DNA of 64,000 nt, from assembly GCF_002556545.1 (NCBI RefSeq), contig NZ_CP022685.1:4690001-4754000 (forward strand), given 5' to 3'. Within the stretch, counting starts at the first letter, position 1; each line of letters opens with the position of its first letter. Below the pieces are notes generated by a model, which ran no database searches, had not been told where the DNA came from, and saw only the letters and a list, made by a program, of their open reading frames with translations. The position numbers were made by a program, and so were the translations under genes. Origin of the DNA: Streptomyces formicae (lineage in GTDB: Bacteria > Actinomycetota > Actinomycetes > Streptomycetales > Streptomycetaceae). Positions 52,782-63,512 of this stretch are shown here, in pieces.

Positions 52782-53933
52782 CTACGGTCCGGGCGTGAGC
52801 CGCCCTCTGCCTACGGCCGGCGTCCGCCGCTCCATACGCCGAAGGATCTGCGCCCCCGCCCTTTCGACCGTCGTACGGCTGTAGACGTGCACCAGCGCGA
52901 GGTGGAAGAGCGCCGGTGCGAGAGGGGCCCACCGGTGGATCCGGTCGGCACGCAAGAGGTATCTGATCACTGCCGCCGGACGGAACGGCACGCAGTCGAT
53001 GGTCTCGTGCTCCCATCGGTCCGCGACGCCTCTACTCATCCGCTCCTGGAGTCCTTCGCGGGTCAGGTCCTTCAGCCTGGCGTAGAAGTGGGCGCTCCAG
53101 TGGCGTTTGTCGATGTCCAGCACGAAGGCGAGCAGTTCGATCGTGTACTCGCCCGGTTCGAGGGAGAGTTCCTCGCGCATACCGCGTCGCGCGACGGCGT
53201 GCAGGTCGGGCGCGCTGCGGCCGGAGGAGTCGATGTGCCGTGACATGCCCTCGTTGACCGAGGAGTTCCAGACGCCCGGCGCCATCCGGACCCGCTCACT
53301 GCGCTGGCTCACGACCAGCATGTCGTCGGCGGTCACCACCGCGACGTTGGTGGCGAAACTGCACTGCAGAAACGCGGGTGCCTGGAGTGGACTGTCCGGG
53401 TCGAGGTAGCGGGACCGCGGAGTCGTCCCGTCCGCCATCCTGCGGTCGAGCTGCTGTGCCGCGAGGAACGTGTAGTAATCGGTGGGGCGTAACCGCAGGT
53501 GCACTTCCGGCTGTTCGTCGAGGGCGGTGCGGGAGACGTCGAAGGAGTCGACCGCGTAGCGAGGGCCGTTCCACAGCGGTGTCCGGCCCTCCGCACGCAG
53601 CCGCGCGCTCTCGGCCTCGATCTCGGTGCGCCAGCCGTCCATCTCCGACGGCAACTCGATCTCCTGGTCGAGTACTTGGACGTAGATCGCGTCACCGGGT
53701 ATGGACGTCTCGCCGTCACCCTCCACGATCAGGGCGGACGTGTGGAGGGGCCCCAGCGAGAAGGTCCGCCACGCGGGGCTGGACTCCTCCCGCTGCCGCA
53801 GGCTGCGCACCGCTCTCGTGGAGCGGGTCCGCAGTCTGTACCAGGAGTTCTGCAACGGCTGTTGGAACAGCACGGCGAACAACATCCCCAGCACCGCGCC
53901 GACAACCCCGTTGGCCACATCTATCCCGCCCAT
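52782..53933 (-). CDS. membrane-anchored protein with degenerate Nudix-like domain
   Basis: One N-terminal helix (VVGAVLGMLFAVLFQQPL) is followed by a large cytoplasmic domain. Residues about 230-262 (GRSAPDLHAVARRGMREELSL) follow the layout of a Nudix box (GX5EX7REUXEEXGU), but the first Glu is Asp-like and the REU Glu is Gly, so hydrolysis is doubtful. The surrounding strands (VAVVTADDMLVVSQRS, WSAHFYARLKD) fit a Nudix fold. The protein has 383 residues. Its role is unknown; nucleotide or nucleoside-derivative sensing is possible. Confidence 0.65.
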   Translation of the reverse strand: MGGIDVANGVVGAVLGMLFAVLFQQPLQNSWYRLRTRSTRAVRSLRQREESSPAWRTFSLGPLHTSALIVEGDGETSIPGDAIYVQVLDQEIELPSEMDGWRTEIEAESARLRAEGRTPLWNGPRYAVDSFDVSRTALDEQPEVHLRLRPTDYYTFLAAQQLDRRMADGTTPRSRYLDPDSPLQAPAFLQCSFATNVAVVTADDMLVVSQRSERVRMAPGVWNSSVNEGMSRHIDSSGRSAPDLHAVARRGMREELSLEPGEYTIELLAFVLDIDKRHWSAHFYARLKDLTREGLQERMSRGVADRWEHETIDCVPFRPAAVIRYLLRADRIHRWAPLAPALFHLALVHVYSRTTVERAGAQILRRMERRTPAVGRGRLTPGP

Positions 53934-54060
53934 GTCAGGCAGGGTAGGGACGCGGATCGGGCCGTGCGCGATCTTGGCTGTTCCGTTACGACGCGGGACG
54001 GGCTGATGGGCGCCCCTGGCAGGGCTGGTGGGCGCCCGGGCAGGTCGGCCGGTGCCTGGC

Positions 54061-54087
54061 GGGCCCCGGGCGCGGTGGCCGGGGCCC
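54061..54087 (-). terminator. terminator of thiC
   Basis: GGGCCCCGG and CCGGGGCCC form a 9-bp stem with a nine-base loop, 29 bases past the thiC stop. Confidence 0.65.
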
Positions 54088-54115
54088 TGACCAGGAACTC
54101 AGTCCGTGCGTCGGG

Positions 54116-56045
<1,930 letters not shown>

Positions 56046-56126
56046 GATTGCAAAGGTGCCTCCACGCTAGCGTCATGTCGGGCGCGCTGAACAGAGGGCC
56101 CCCTCCGTTCTTGCGATGATCGGGCT

Positions 56127-57578
56127 GTGACCACCACAGAGCCGCCGTCCCCGCCGCCCTCCCCCAGCCCGCCTCCAGGGGGCCACGGGCACGGGCATTC
56201 CCACGGGAATGCGCCTGGGCACTCGCACGGCCATTCGCACAGCCACGGCCCGGCCGCGCCGGTCTCCAAGCACCTGCGCAAGGTCATCGCGGCGGTGCTG
56301 ATCCCGTTCGCGGCGGCGGTGGTCGTGGGGCTCGTGGTGCTCTGGCCCGGCGGCGCGCCCGCGCACGAGCGGACCGGTGTCGGCTTCGACCGGCAGATGC
56401 AGTCGGCGAAGGTCACCAAGGTCCTCGAGCTGCCCTGCAAGGACCTCAACGCCTCGCAGACCCCGCCGAACGGCGACACCTCCACCGCGGAGGGCCAGTC
56501 CGCGCAGTCCCGCGCCGACGGCATCTGCAAGAAGGCGACGATCGAGGTGAGCAGCGGCAAGGATGAGGGCCGCACCTTCCACGAGATCATCCAGCCCGAC
56601 TCGCCCCGCCAACTCCGTACGGGCCAAGAGGTGGTGGTCGCCTACGAGCCCAAGGCACCCGAGGGGCTGCAGTACTCCGTCACCGATGTGAACCGCAAGA
56701 TCCCCATGGCGCTGCTCGCCGGGATCTTCGCGCTCGCCGTCGTCGTGGTGGGCAGGCTGCGCGGTCTGATGGCCCTGGTCGCGCTCGCCATCAGCTTCAT
56801 GGTCCTGACGTTCTTCATCCTGCCCGCCATCCTGCAAGGCTCGAACCCGCTGGTCGTGGCGGTCATCGGGGCGAGCGCCATCATGCTGATCGCGCTCTAT
56901 CTGTGCCACGGGCTCACGGCCCGCACCTCGGTCGCGGTCCTCGGCACCCTGATCTCCCTCCTGCTGATCGGGTTGCTCGGCTCCCTCTTCATCGGCTGGG
57001 CCGCGCTGACCGGCAACACGGACGACAACACCGGGCTCATCCACGGCCTGTATCCGTCCATCGACATGAGCGGTCTGCTGCTCGCGGGCGTCATCATCGG
57101 TTCGCTCGGCGTCCTCGACGACGTGACCGTCACCCAGACATCGGCGGTCTGGGAACTGCACCAGGCCAACCCGACGATGGGCTGGCGCGGCCTCTACCGC
57201 GCGGGCATCCGCATCGGCCGCGACCACATCGCCTCGGTCGTCAACACCCTCGTCCTCGCCTACGCGGGCGCGGCGCTGCCCCTGCTGCTCCTCTTCTCGA
57301 TCGCACAGTCCAGCGTGGGCACGGTGGCCAACAGCGAGCTCGTCGCCGAGGAGATCGTCCGCACCCTGATCGGCTCGATCGGCCTGGTCGCCTCGGTGCC
57401 GGTGACGACCGCGCTGGCCGCACTCGTGGTCTCCGCGGACCGCTCGCCCGCGGCTTCGGTCTCCGGTGGGGTGTCCGGTGGAACGCTCGGCGGAACGTCC
57501 GGTGGGGCTTCCGTCACGGCTTCAAGCACCGCCCGGCCGTCCCGGGGCGGGGGCAGGGGTCGACGCCGCAAGCCGTGA
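56127..57578 (+). CDS. YibE/F family membrane protein with His-rich N-terminus
   Basis: The protein starts with a Pro-rich and His/Gly-rich stretch (GHGHGHSHGNAPGHSHGHSH) that could bind Zn, Ni or Cu. A membrane helix (about 55-75), an OB-like extracellular domain (about 80-180) and about eight helices follow. YibE/F marks include LVALAISFMVLTFFILPAIL and VIIGSLGVLDDVTVTQ. The tail is Ser/Gly/Arg-rich. The family is widespread and of unknown transport role. It starts at GTG and diverges from the thiC riboswitch. Confidence 0.88.
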   Translation: MTTTEPPSPPPSPSPPPGGHGHGHSHGNAPGHSHGHSHSHGPAAPVSKHLRKVIAAVLIPFAAAVVVGLVVLWPGGAPAHERTGVGFDRQMQSAKVTKVLELPCKDLNASQTPPNGDTSTAEGQSAQSRADGICKKATIEVSSGKDEGRTFHEIIQPDSPRQLRTGQEVVVAYEPKAPEGLQYSVTDVNRKIPMALLAGIFALAVVVVGRLRGLMALVALAISFMVLTFFILPAILQGSNPLVVAVIGASAIMLIALYLCHGLTARTSVAVLGTLISLLLIGLLGSLFIGWAALTGNTDDNTGLIHGLYPSIDMSGLLLAGVIIGSLGVLDDVTVTQTSAVWELHQANPTMGWRGLYRAGIRIGRDHIASVVNTLVLAYAGAALPLLLLFSIAQSSVGTVANSELVAEEIVRTLIGSIGLVASVPVTTALAALVVSADRSPAASVSGGVSGGTLGGTSGGASVTASSTARPSRGGGRGRRRKP

Positions 57579-57673
57579 CGTCGGCTGCGAGGTCTCCCGG
57601 GGCGGGCGCCTCCCTGCGGATGCCATGAAATGCAGCAATCTGCCACCCGCTTCCGTCCGTTGACGGCGTCGGT

Positions 57674-58111
57674 TCAGCCCGCGTTCTGCTCTTCGGCGAG
57701 GATCCGGTCGAGCGCCTCGTCGAGATGCGTCTCGAAGTCGGCCAGCGCCCGCTCCTGCCCCAGCGGCACCAGCTTGTCCGTACGGTCGAGGAACGCGAGC
57801 AGCGGCGGGATCCCCACCCGGAACAGCGCCTGATCAGCGCCGACCTGAAGCCTGATCAGGGCGTCGTCGAGCAGGTCCGGGTCGGTGGGCTCGATGCGCA
57901 CGTCCCCGTCACCGCACGGCCTGCCCACCCCGTCGACCAGCAACTCCCGCCCGAACGCCCAGGTCACCGGGGCATCCCCGGGCAGGTGGAACGTCAGCCG
58001 CACGGCATAGGGATCGCCGGTCTCGTAGCGCAGCTCCACCGGGATGCGGAACGACAGCTCCTCGGAAACGAGGAAGCTCATCATGACCTCTGCCTGCACC
58101 GACTCGCCCAT
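57674..58111 (-). CDS. ssgA: SsgA, sporulation-specific cell division activator
   Basis: SsgA-like proteins occur only in sporulating actinomycetes and direct septum placement via SsgB and FtsZ. The sequence shows MSFLVSEELSFRIPVELRYE, VRLTFHLPGDAPVTWAFGRELL and FLDRTDKLVPLG, all as in SsgA. It has 145 residues from ATG 58111; the ATG ten codons later (MSFLVSEE) gives the 136-residue form. It lies 103 bases downstream of the IclR-type regulator gene, as ssgA lies after ssgR. Confidence 0.93.
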   Translation of the reverse strand: MGESVQAEVMMSFLVSEELSFRIPVELRYETGDPYAVRLTFHLPGDAPVTWAFGRELLVDGVGRPCGDGDVRIEPTDPDLLDDALIRLQVGADQALFRVGIPPLLAFLDRTDKLVPLGQERALADFETHLDEALDRILAEEQNAG

Positions 58112-58214
58112 CGCGCCCTACCCCGTCACTTGGCCCTCAAGTGGCCAGGAACCAACTCCCTGACACTCCTGGCATCTTGCTTAACGTGCACACCAGATCA
58201 CAAGGAGTGAGTTT

Positions 58215-59054
58215 TCAGATGCTGATAGAGAAGGCGAGTGTCCCTAGTAGCTTTCCGAGCTCACTCTGCAATCGCTGCGCGGCGGGCAGCAGCCGGTCCG
58301 CCTGACAGGCGGGGACGGAAATGGCCAAAGTCGCCGCCGTGTCCCCCACCGTGATCGGAATCGCGGCGCAGACCGTCCCCAGCGCGTACTCCTGACGCTC
58401 CACGACGGGCCGCATGCGCCCCATCGCGTCGAGCCTGCGCATGAACGTGCGATCGTCCCGTACCGAATAGCGCGTGATCGACTGGACCGGATAGCGGTCG
58501 AGGTGGTCCTGCCGTGCCGCGTCGTCGAGTTGGGCGAGGAGGCACTGGCCTATCGCGTGGGCGTGCCCCGTCTCACGGAAGTCCGCCCACTCCTCGACCG
58601 CGGGGTTGCCCGGGGTGTCGGCGACGGACACGAGCTCGATCTCGCCCTCGCGGTACATGGCGAAGTACACCGGGACGCCGATGGTGTCGCGCCAGTGGTC
58701 GAGTGCCTCCCGGATCGTGCCGCGACGGCTCTGCTGCGCCCCGCTGTTGCCCAGCCGCTCGGCTGCCTCGCCGAGCACGAAGAGCCCCTTGTCCCGGCGC
58801 AGATAGCCCTCGTGGGTCAGGGTGCGCAGCAGGTGGTACGCGGTGGGCAGGGCGAGCCCCGCCTCTCTGGCCAACTGCTTGGCGGGCGCGCCGTGCAGAT
58901 GTGAGGCTGCGGCTTCCAGCAACCGCATCGCCCGCTGCACGGAGCCGATGAGGGTGGGCGCCCCGGTCGTGGAGGCCGTGTCGGCTCCCGAAGGGGTGGC
59001 GTCTGCCGTAGGCGTGGCGTCTGCCGATGAGCTGGTGAGGTCGACCGCGGCCAA
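58215..59054 (-). CDS. ssgR: SsgR, IclR family activator of ssgA
   Basis: The winged helix (about 38-95) reads VQRAMRLLEAAASHLHG, AKQLAREAGLALPTAYHLLRTL. The IclR effector domain follows with DTIGVPVYFAMYREGEIELVSV and GTVCAAIPITVG. SsgR activates ssgA directly in S. coelicolor independently of the classic whi genes. The N-terminal 30 residues are an Ala/Thr/Asp linker. It has 279 residues. The order ssgR then ssgA on the same strand is conserved. Confidence 0.92.
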   Translation of the reverse strand: MAAVDLTSSSADATPTADATPSGADTASTTGAPTLIGSVQRAMRLLEAAASHLHGAPAKQLAREAGLALPTAYHLLRTLTHEGYLRRDKGLFVLGEAAERLGNSGAQQSRRGTIREALDHWRDTIGVPVYFAMYREGEIELVSVADTPGNPAVEEWADFRETGHAHAIGQCLLAQLDDAARQDHLDRYPVQSITRYSVRDDRTFMRRLDAMGRMRPVVERQEYALGTVCAAIPITVGDTAATLAISVPACQADRLLPAAQRLQSELGKLLGTLAFSISI

Positions 59055-59282
59055 GGTTCACTCCCGAAGCGCGTGGGGGGCCGCCCCTGCCCGGAACGAC
59101 ATGGGAGGGGAACGGGCGCCCGTCCGCGGGGCTCGTACCCCCGCGTCGGTTTTCGGACTCTAGCCCCTGGCAACCGCGCTACGACCTCCTGCGGGGAAAC
59201 TTCCCCCGGCCGAGGGAACCCTTGCGAAAACTCACCGAACGCGCTTCATGCGAACACGCTTCAGCGGGCGTCGCGTGAAACG

Positions 59283-59504
59283 TCACCAGTCGCTGCGCGA
59301 CGAGGACGAGCCGGATATGAACTTCCGTACGACATAGATGAGTCCACCGACCAGCGCGACGAATATCAGTGCCTTGAAGAGCAGGGCGACGACGAAACCG
59401 ACGACGCTCGCTATCACGCTGCCGAACACGACCAGGGCGATGACCGGCACCGCGATCCACTTCACCCACCACGGCATTCCCGCAAAGATCTCCTTCGCCG
59501 CCAT
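59283..59504 (-). CDS. small DUF5326-like membrane protein
   Basis: This 73-residue protein consists of a short amphipathic start (MAAKEIFAGMPWWVKW), one or two hydrophobic segments (IAVPVIALVVFGSVIASVVGFVVALLFKALIFVALV in total) and a Ser-rich basic tail. It matches the small Streptomyces membrane proteins annotated as DUF5326. ATG 59504 was preferred over 59525, which adds seven basic residues; GAGGTAAGG precedes 59504. Its function is unknown. It lies upstream of ssgR on the same strand. Confidence 0.8.
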   Translation of the reverse strand: MAAKEIFAGMPWWVKWIAVPVIALVVFGSVIASVVGFVVALLFKALIFVALVGGLIYVVRKFISGSSSSRSDW

Positions 59505-59693
59505 CGTCCTTACCTCTCTCCGCATCGTGCGGGTTCCTGATTCCTTCGCAGGCTCCCGGCTTCTTGCATTCGATGCTAGGCGGCCGAAGTGCTCTGTGGG
59601 GGCCTCGGATCCCTTGTCCTCCCCTGACCTGACCCTGAGGGAACCCCGAGGTCGGGGCCCTGATTCGGTCAGACTCCAGGGGGATCGGGAGGC

Positions 59694-60011
59694 TCAGCCC
59701 TCGGGCGGGGAGAAGACGACGAGCACCCGCAGGTCCTCGCTGATGTGGTGGAACTTGTGGGCCACTCCCGCGGGCACGTAGACGACGCTGCCGCGCGCCA
59801 CCTCCGTGGTCTCCATCCCCACCGTGATCGACGCCCGGCCGCTCACGACCATGTACACCTCGTCCTGCCCGTGCGGCTGCTGCGGATCGGAGTCCCCGGC
59901 ATCGAGCGCGTACAGCCCGACCGACATGTTCCGCTCCCGCAGGAACTGCAGATACGCGCCGTCGTTGGCGGCACGCTCCGCCTCCAGCTCGTCCAGTCGG
60001 AATGCCTTCAT
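59694..60011 (-). CDS. cupin domain protein
   Basis: The 105-residue single-domain cupin has metal-ligand motif 1 in HGQDEVYMVVSGRA (His and Glu) and motif 2 in VYVPAGVAHKFHH. The start MKAFRLDELEAERA is preceded by GAGGG. Small cupins include isomerases, dioxygenases and sensors; the substrate cannot be told. It diverges from the holin-like membrane protein gene with an 84-base gap. Confidence 0.9.
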   Translation of the reverse strand: MKAFRLDELEAERAANDGAYLQFLRERNMSVGLYALDAGDSDPQQPHGQDEVYMVVSGRASITVGMETTEVARGSVVYVPAGVAHKFHHISEDLRVLVVFSPPEG

Positions 60012-60095
60012 CGCCCTCGTACGCCCCTTGCCCTGCTCCTGGACCGGCGGTTCTCGACCGACCGCTCTTGACCGTCGTCTGCCACGATCAGACAC

Positions 60096-60476
60096 ATGAA
60101 GAATTTCGTAGTCAAGACGACCGCCAACGCGGCGGCCCTGGCCGTCGCCGTGTGGCTGCTCGACAAGATCACCCTGACCGGGGACAGCACGGGCAAGAAG
60201 GTGGGGACGCTGATCATCGTCGCCCTGCTCTTCGGCCTGGTGAACTTCCTGGTCAAGCCGGTGGTGAAGGTCCTCACGTTCCCGCTGTTCATCCTGACCC
60301 TCGGTCTGATCACGCTCGTGATCAACGCCTTGATGCTGCTGCTCACCTCGTGGCTGGCCGACAAGTTCGACGTGCCCTTCCACGTTGAGGGCTTCTGGAC
60401 CGCCGTCCTTGGCGGCCTGGTCATCTCGATCGTCTCCTGGGCCATGAACGTCGTGCTCCCCGACGACAAGGACTGA
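60096..60476 (+). CDS. phage holin family 4 (PF04020) membrane protein
   Basis: This 126-residue protein has four membrane helices: ALAVAVWLLDKI, TLIIVALLFGLVNFLVKP, LFILTLGLITLVINALMLLL and TAVLGGLVISIVSWAMNVV. The pattern NFLVKPVVKVLTFPLFILTLG is the mark of the four-helix YvlD-like family, usually chromosomal and not of phage origin. Function unknown. The ptpA relic follows nine bases later. Confidence 0.9.
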   Translation: MKNFVVKTTANAAALAVAVWLLDKITLTGDSTGKKVGTLIIVALLFGLVNFLVKPVVKVLTFPLFILTLGLITLVINALMLLLTSWLADKFDVPFHVEGFWTAVLGGLVISIVSWAMNVVLPDDKD

Positions 60477-60485
60477 CCAGGACCG

Positions 60486-60709
60486 ATGCGGGTGGACAGC
60501 GCGGGCACCGACGGATGGCAGGACGGAGGCGGTGCGCGGGTCCGCACCGCCTCCGTCCGGCGCCCGGCCCCGCCGCCACCTATCGCGGGGTCCCGGATCC
60601 CTACGACGGGGAGTTCGACGGGTTCGAGGAGTGCCTGAGAATGGTGGAGGCGGCGAGCGAAGGACTGTTCGACGTCGTACGGGAAGCGGTGGAAAGGCGG
60701 GCGACATGA
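60486..60709 (+). pseudogene. relic of low-molecular-weight protein tyrosine phosphatase (ptpA)
   Basis: In one frame from 60486 the sequence gives RVDSAGTDGWQDGG and VRTASVRR, which resembles the part just after the P-loop of LMW-PTPs (VDSAGTGGWH...DPRT). In another frame from about 60581 it gives VPDPYDGEFDGFEECLRMVEAA, the C-terminal DPY acid loop and helix. The catalytic P-loop (CxGNxCRSP) and roughly the middle 80 residues are missing, and the frame shifts between the two parts. The usual length is about 160 residues. PtpA sits at this place in S. coelicolor as I recall (SCO3921). Confidence 0.8.
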
Positions 60710-61851
60710 CGGAATCGGCACCCATGGGCGACGGCACGCGCGCGGTGCGGGCAGGTCTCCCCGAACCGGTGAAGCACGAACCGACGCTTCCGGGACCGGT
60801 CTTCGCGGCCCACTTCCACCTGCCGGGCGACCCCACGGGCGGCTACGCGTACGCGCGCGACGAGAACCCCACCTGGACGCATCTGGAGCGCGCCATCGGC
60901 GAGCTGGAGGCCCCGGGTGCCGACGACGCCGAGACGCTGGCCTTCGCCTCGGGCATGGCAGCGATCTCGGCGGTGCTCTTCTCGCAGCTGCGCGCCGGTG
61001 ACGTGGTCGTCCTGCCGGACGACGGCTACCAGGTGCTTCCGCTGGTCAAGGAACAGCTCATCGCGTACGGCATCGAGGTGCGCACCGCCCCGACCGGCGG
61101 CGACGCCCAGCTCGACGTCCTGGACGGCGCCAAGCTGCTGTGGATCGAGACGCCGTCCAACCCCGGCCTCGACGTGTGCGACGTGCGCAGGCTCGCCGAT
61201 GCGGCACACGCGCGTGGTGCCCTGGTGGCGGTCGACAACACCCTCGCCACCCCGCTGGGGCAGCGCCCCCTCGAGCTCGGCGCGGACTTCTCCGTGGCCA
61301 GCGCCACCAAGATGCTCACCGGCCACGGCGACCTCCTCCTGGGCTACGTGACGTGCGGGGACGCGGAGTTGACCGCTTCCGTACGGAGCTGGCGCAAGAT
61401 CGTCGGTGCGATCCCGGGGCCGATGGAGGCCTGGCTCGCCCACCGCTCCCTGGCCACGCTCCAGCTGCGCGCCGACCGCCAGAACGCCAACGCCCTGGCT
61501 CTCGCCGAGGCCCTGCGCACCCGCACCGACGTCGCGGACCTGCGCTACCCCGGGCTGTCCGACGACCCCTCGCACACCATCGCCTCGCAGCAGATGCGGC
61601 GCTTCGGATGCGTGGTCTCCTTCACGCTGCCCACGCGCGCGCGTGCCGACCGTTTCCTCGACGCCCTGCGCCTGGTCGACGACGCGACGAGCTTCGGCGG
61701 CGTACGCTCCACGGCCGAACGCCGCCGCCGCTGGGGCGGTGACGCGGTCCCCGAGGGCTTCATCCGCTTCTCCGCGGGCGCCGAGGACACCGATGACCTG
61801 GTGGCGGACGTGCTGCGTGCGCTGGACGAGTCCGCTGTGGCGGTGGACTGA
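60706..61851 (+). CDS. cystathionine gamma-lyase/synthase-like PLP enzyme
   Basis: This 381-residue member of the Cys/Met metabolism PLP family has ETLAFASGMAAISAVL, WIETPSNPGLDVCD, VDNTLATPLGQRPLELGAD, the PLP lysine in SATKMLTGHGD, and the C-terminal RFSAGAEDTDDL. It probably cleaves cystathionine or a related thioether; the exact reaction is not fixed by sequence. ATG 60706 overlaps the stop of the ptpA relic (ATGA), so its translation was once coupled to that gene. A strong terminator follows. Confidence 0.9.
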   Translation: MTESAPMGDGTRAVRAGLPEPVKHEPTLPGPVFAAHFHLPGDPTGGYAYARDENPTWTHLERAIGELEAPGADDAETLAFASGMAAISAVLFSQLRAGDVVVLPDDGYQVLPLVKEQLIAYGIEVRTAPTGGDAQLDVLDGAKLLWIETPSNPGLDVCDVRRLADAAHARGALVAVDNTLATPLGQRPLELGADFSVASATKMLTGHGDLLLGYVTCGDAELTASVRSWRKIVGAIPGPMEAWLAHRSLATLQLRADRQNANALALAEALRTRTDVADLRYPGLSDDPSHTIASQQMRRFGCVVSFTLPTRARADRFLDALRLVDDATSFGGVRSTAERRRRWGGDAVPEGFIRFSAGAEDTDDLVADVLRALDESAVAVD

Positions 61852-61891
61852 CCCCTCGGCGGCCGCTTCGGCGCCCGCTCTACGCACAACG

Positions 61892-61928
61892 AACGGTCCG
61901 AGCCTCCCCCCTCGTGGCTCGGACCGTT
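61892..61928 (+). terminator. terminator hairpin
   Basis: AACGGTCCGAGCC (61892-61904) pairs perfectly over 13 bases with GGCTCGGACCGTT (61916-61928), with an 11-base loop. Confidence 0.85.
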
Positions 61929-62064
61929 CCGGTTCTGCGCGCGAAGAACCGCGCGAACAAGGCTAGTTGACTCTGTGTCAGTGTCCAATCACGCTAGCGA
62001 CAGAAAGCTATCGACATATTTATAGTTGGGCGCGCTCCGAGTGCCGGAGGGGAGGGACGTCGTC

Positions 62065-62970
62065 ATGGACCTGGCCCTGCTGCGCACCTTCGTGACGGTG
62101 CACCGGGCCGGCTCCTTCACCCGCGCCGCCGCGCTCCTCGGACTCTCGCAGCCCGCCGTCACGTCCCAGATACGCACGCTGGAGCGGCAACTGGGGCGTC
62201 CCCTCTTCCTGCGTCAGGCCCGTGGGGTGACCCCCACGACCATCGGGGACGAGCTCGCCCACAAGGCCGCACCTCACTTGGACGCCCTGGTGGAGATCGC
62301 CGAGACGGGGATCGACGAGGACTCCTCCATCCGCACCCTGCACCTCGCGGGACCGCCCGAGTTCACCGCGGAGCGCGCCCTGCCCGCCCTCACGGGACTC
62401 ACCGGGCAGGACGGCCACAGCTACGCCCTGCGTGCCTCGTTCGGCAACGCGGAGGAGGTCCTCGAAGGACTCGCCGCCGGGCACCACGACCTGGCCATCA
62501 CCACGGCCCGGCCGCGCGGCGCCCTGCTCACCGCGACCCCGCTCTGCGACGAGGAGCACGTCCTGGTCGCGGGGGAGCGGTGGGCGGCCCGGGTCGGCCC
62601 CGGCAAGCTCCGCCGCAAGGGAGCGCTCGCCCTGGAGAACCTGCCCGTGGTCGAGGTGCACGAGTCGCTGCCGTTCGTCGCGCGCTACTGGGCCTCCGTC
62701 TTCGACACCCTCCCCGCCTCGTCCGGCGCGGTCATCGTCCCCGACCTCCGCGCGGTCCTCGCCTGCGCGGCCTCCGGCGCCGGTCTGGCCGTGCTGCCCC
62801 GCTATCTGTGCGCCGAGGCCCTGGAACGCGGCGAGGTCGTCGCCCTGCTCGACCCCGCGGTGCCCCCTCTGCGCACGTATTTCCTGGTGGTGCGGACAGG
62901 GACGCTCGCCATGCCACACATCGTGCGCGCGCATGAGTGGCTGCTGCGCGCTGCCGTCCACTGGGCCTGA
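62065..62970 (+). CDS. LysR family transcriptional regulator
   Basis: The helix-turn-helix is LLRTFVTVHRAGSFTRAAALLGLSQPAVTSQIRTLERQLG (fragments typical of LysR), within residues 4-60. The substrate-binding domain covers about 90-295. Its 301 residues start at ATG 62065, preceded by GGAGGGGAGGGA. It is about 210 bases after the lyase gene and before the Nudix gene in the same direction. Its target is unknown; the AT-rich stretch before it is a likely autoregulatory site. Confidence 0.9.
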   Translation: MDLALLRTFVTVHRAGSFTRAAALLGLSQPAVTSQIRTLERQLGRPLFLRQARGVTPTTIGDELAHKAAPHLDALVEIAETGIDEDSSIRTLHLAGPPEFTAERALPALTGLTGQDGHSYALRASFGNAEEVLEGLAAGHHDLAITTARPRGALLTATPLCDEEHVLVAGERWAARVGPGKLRRKGALALENLPVVEVHESLPFVARYWASVFDTLPASSGAVIVPDLRAVLACAASGAGLAVLPRYLCAEALERGEVVALLDPAVPPLRTYFLVVRTGTLAMPHIVRAHEWLLRAAVHWA

Positions 62971-62994
62971 TGGCGGCTCCGAACGGCTCACGAT

Positions 62995-63008
62995 GTTTCA
63001 CGTGGAAC
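62995..63008. promoter_or_regulatory. parS-like ParB-binding site (one mismatch)
   Basis: GTTTCACGTGGAAC differs from the parS core at one position. It lies between the LysR and Nudix genes, 22 bases before the Nudix ATG. Confidence 0.7.
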
Positions 63009-63029
63009 AGTCCGGGCCACATTTCCCCC

Positions 63030-63512
63030 ATGACCGTCCGACCCGTGGTCAAGCGCACCGCACGCGCCGTCCTGCTGGACGGCGACGACCTGATCCTGAT
63101 CAAGCGGACCAAGCCCGGCGTCGATCCGTACTGGGTCACCCCCGGCGGCGGCGTGGAGCCGGAGGACGAGACCGTCGTCGACGCACTCCACCGCGAGGTG
63201 CACGAGGAACTCGGCGCGAAGATCGTCGATGTCGTGCCCTGTTTCGTCGACACCGTGGAGCACATCGGTGAGGACGGCGGCGCCACCGGTGTGAAGGTGC
63301 AGCACTTCTTCGTCTGCCGCCTGGAATCCATGGACATCGGCCTGCGGCACGGCCCCGAGATCGAGGAGCCGTGCGGCGAGTACGAGATCGTCCACGTGCC
63401 CTTCACCCGGGTGGGGATCGCCTCGGTCCATCTCGTACCGCTGTCGCTGCGCCACTACCTGGACGGCAACATCGAGGGCGTACGCGCGATGCACGCCCCC
63501 GACCTGGGCTAA
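63030..63512 (+). CDS. Nudix hydrolase
   Basis: The Nudix box is intact: GGGVEPEDETVVDALHREVHEELGA fits GX5EX7REUXEEXGU (residues about 37-60). The enzyme hydrolyses nucleoside diphosphate derivatives; the substrate is not evident. ATG 63030 (MTVRPVVKRTARAVLL) gives 160 residues; the frame is open upstream to 62937 through the parS-like site. It converges on the reductase gene with a four-base overlap. Confidence 0.9.
   Translation: MTVRPVVKRTARAVLLDGDDLILIKRTKPGVDPYWVTPGGGVEPEDETVVDALHREVHEELGAKIVDVVPCFVDTVEHIGEDGGATGVKVQHFFVCRLESMDIGLRHGPEIEEPCGEYEIVHVPFTRVGIASVHLVPLSLRHYLDGNIEGVRAMHAPDLG

Noticed and set aside
59268..59282. CGTGAAAC as a parS site
   Set aside because: Only half of the palindrome is present.
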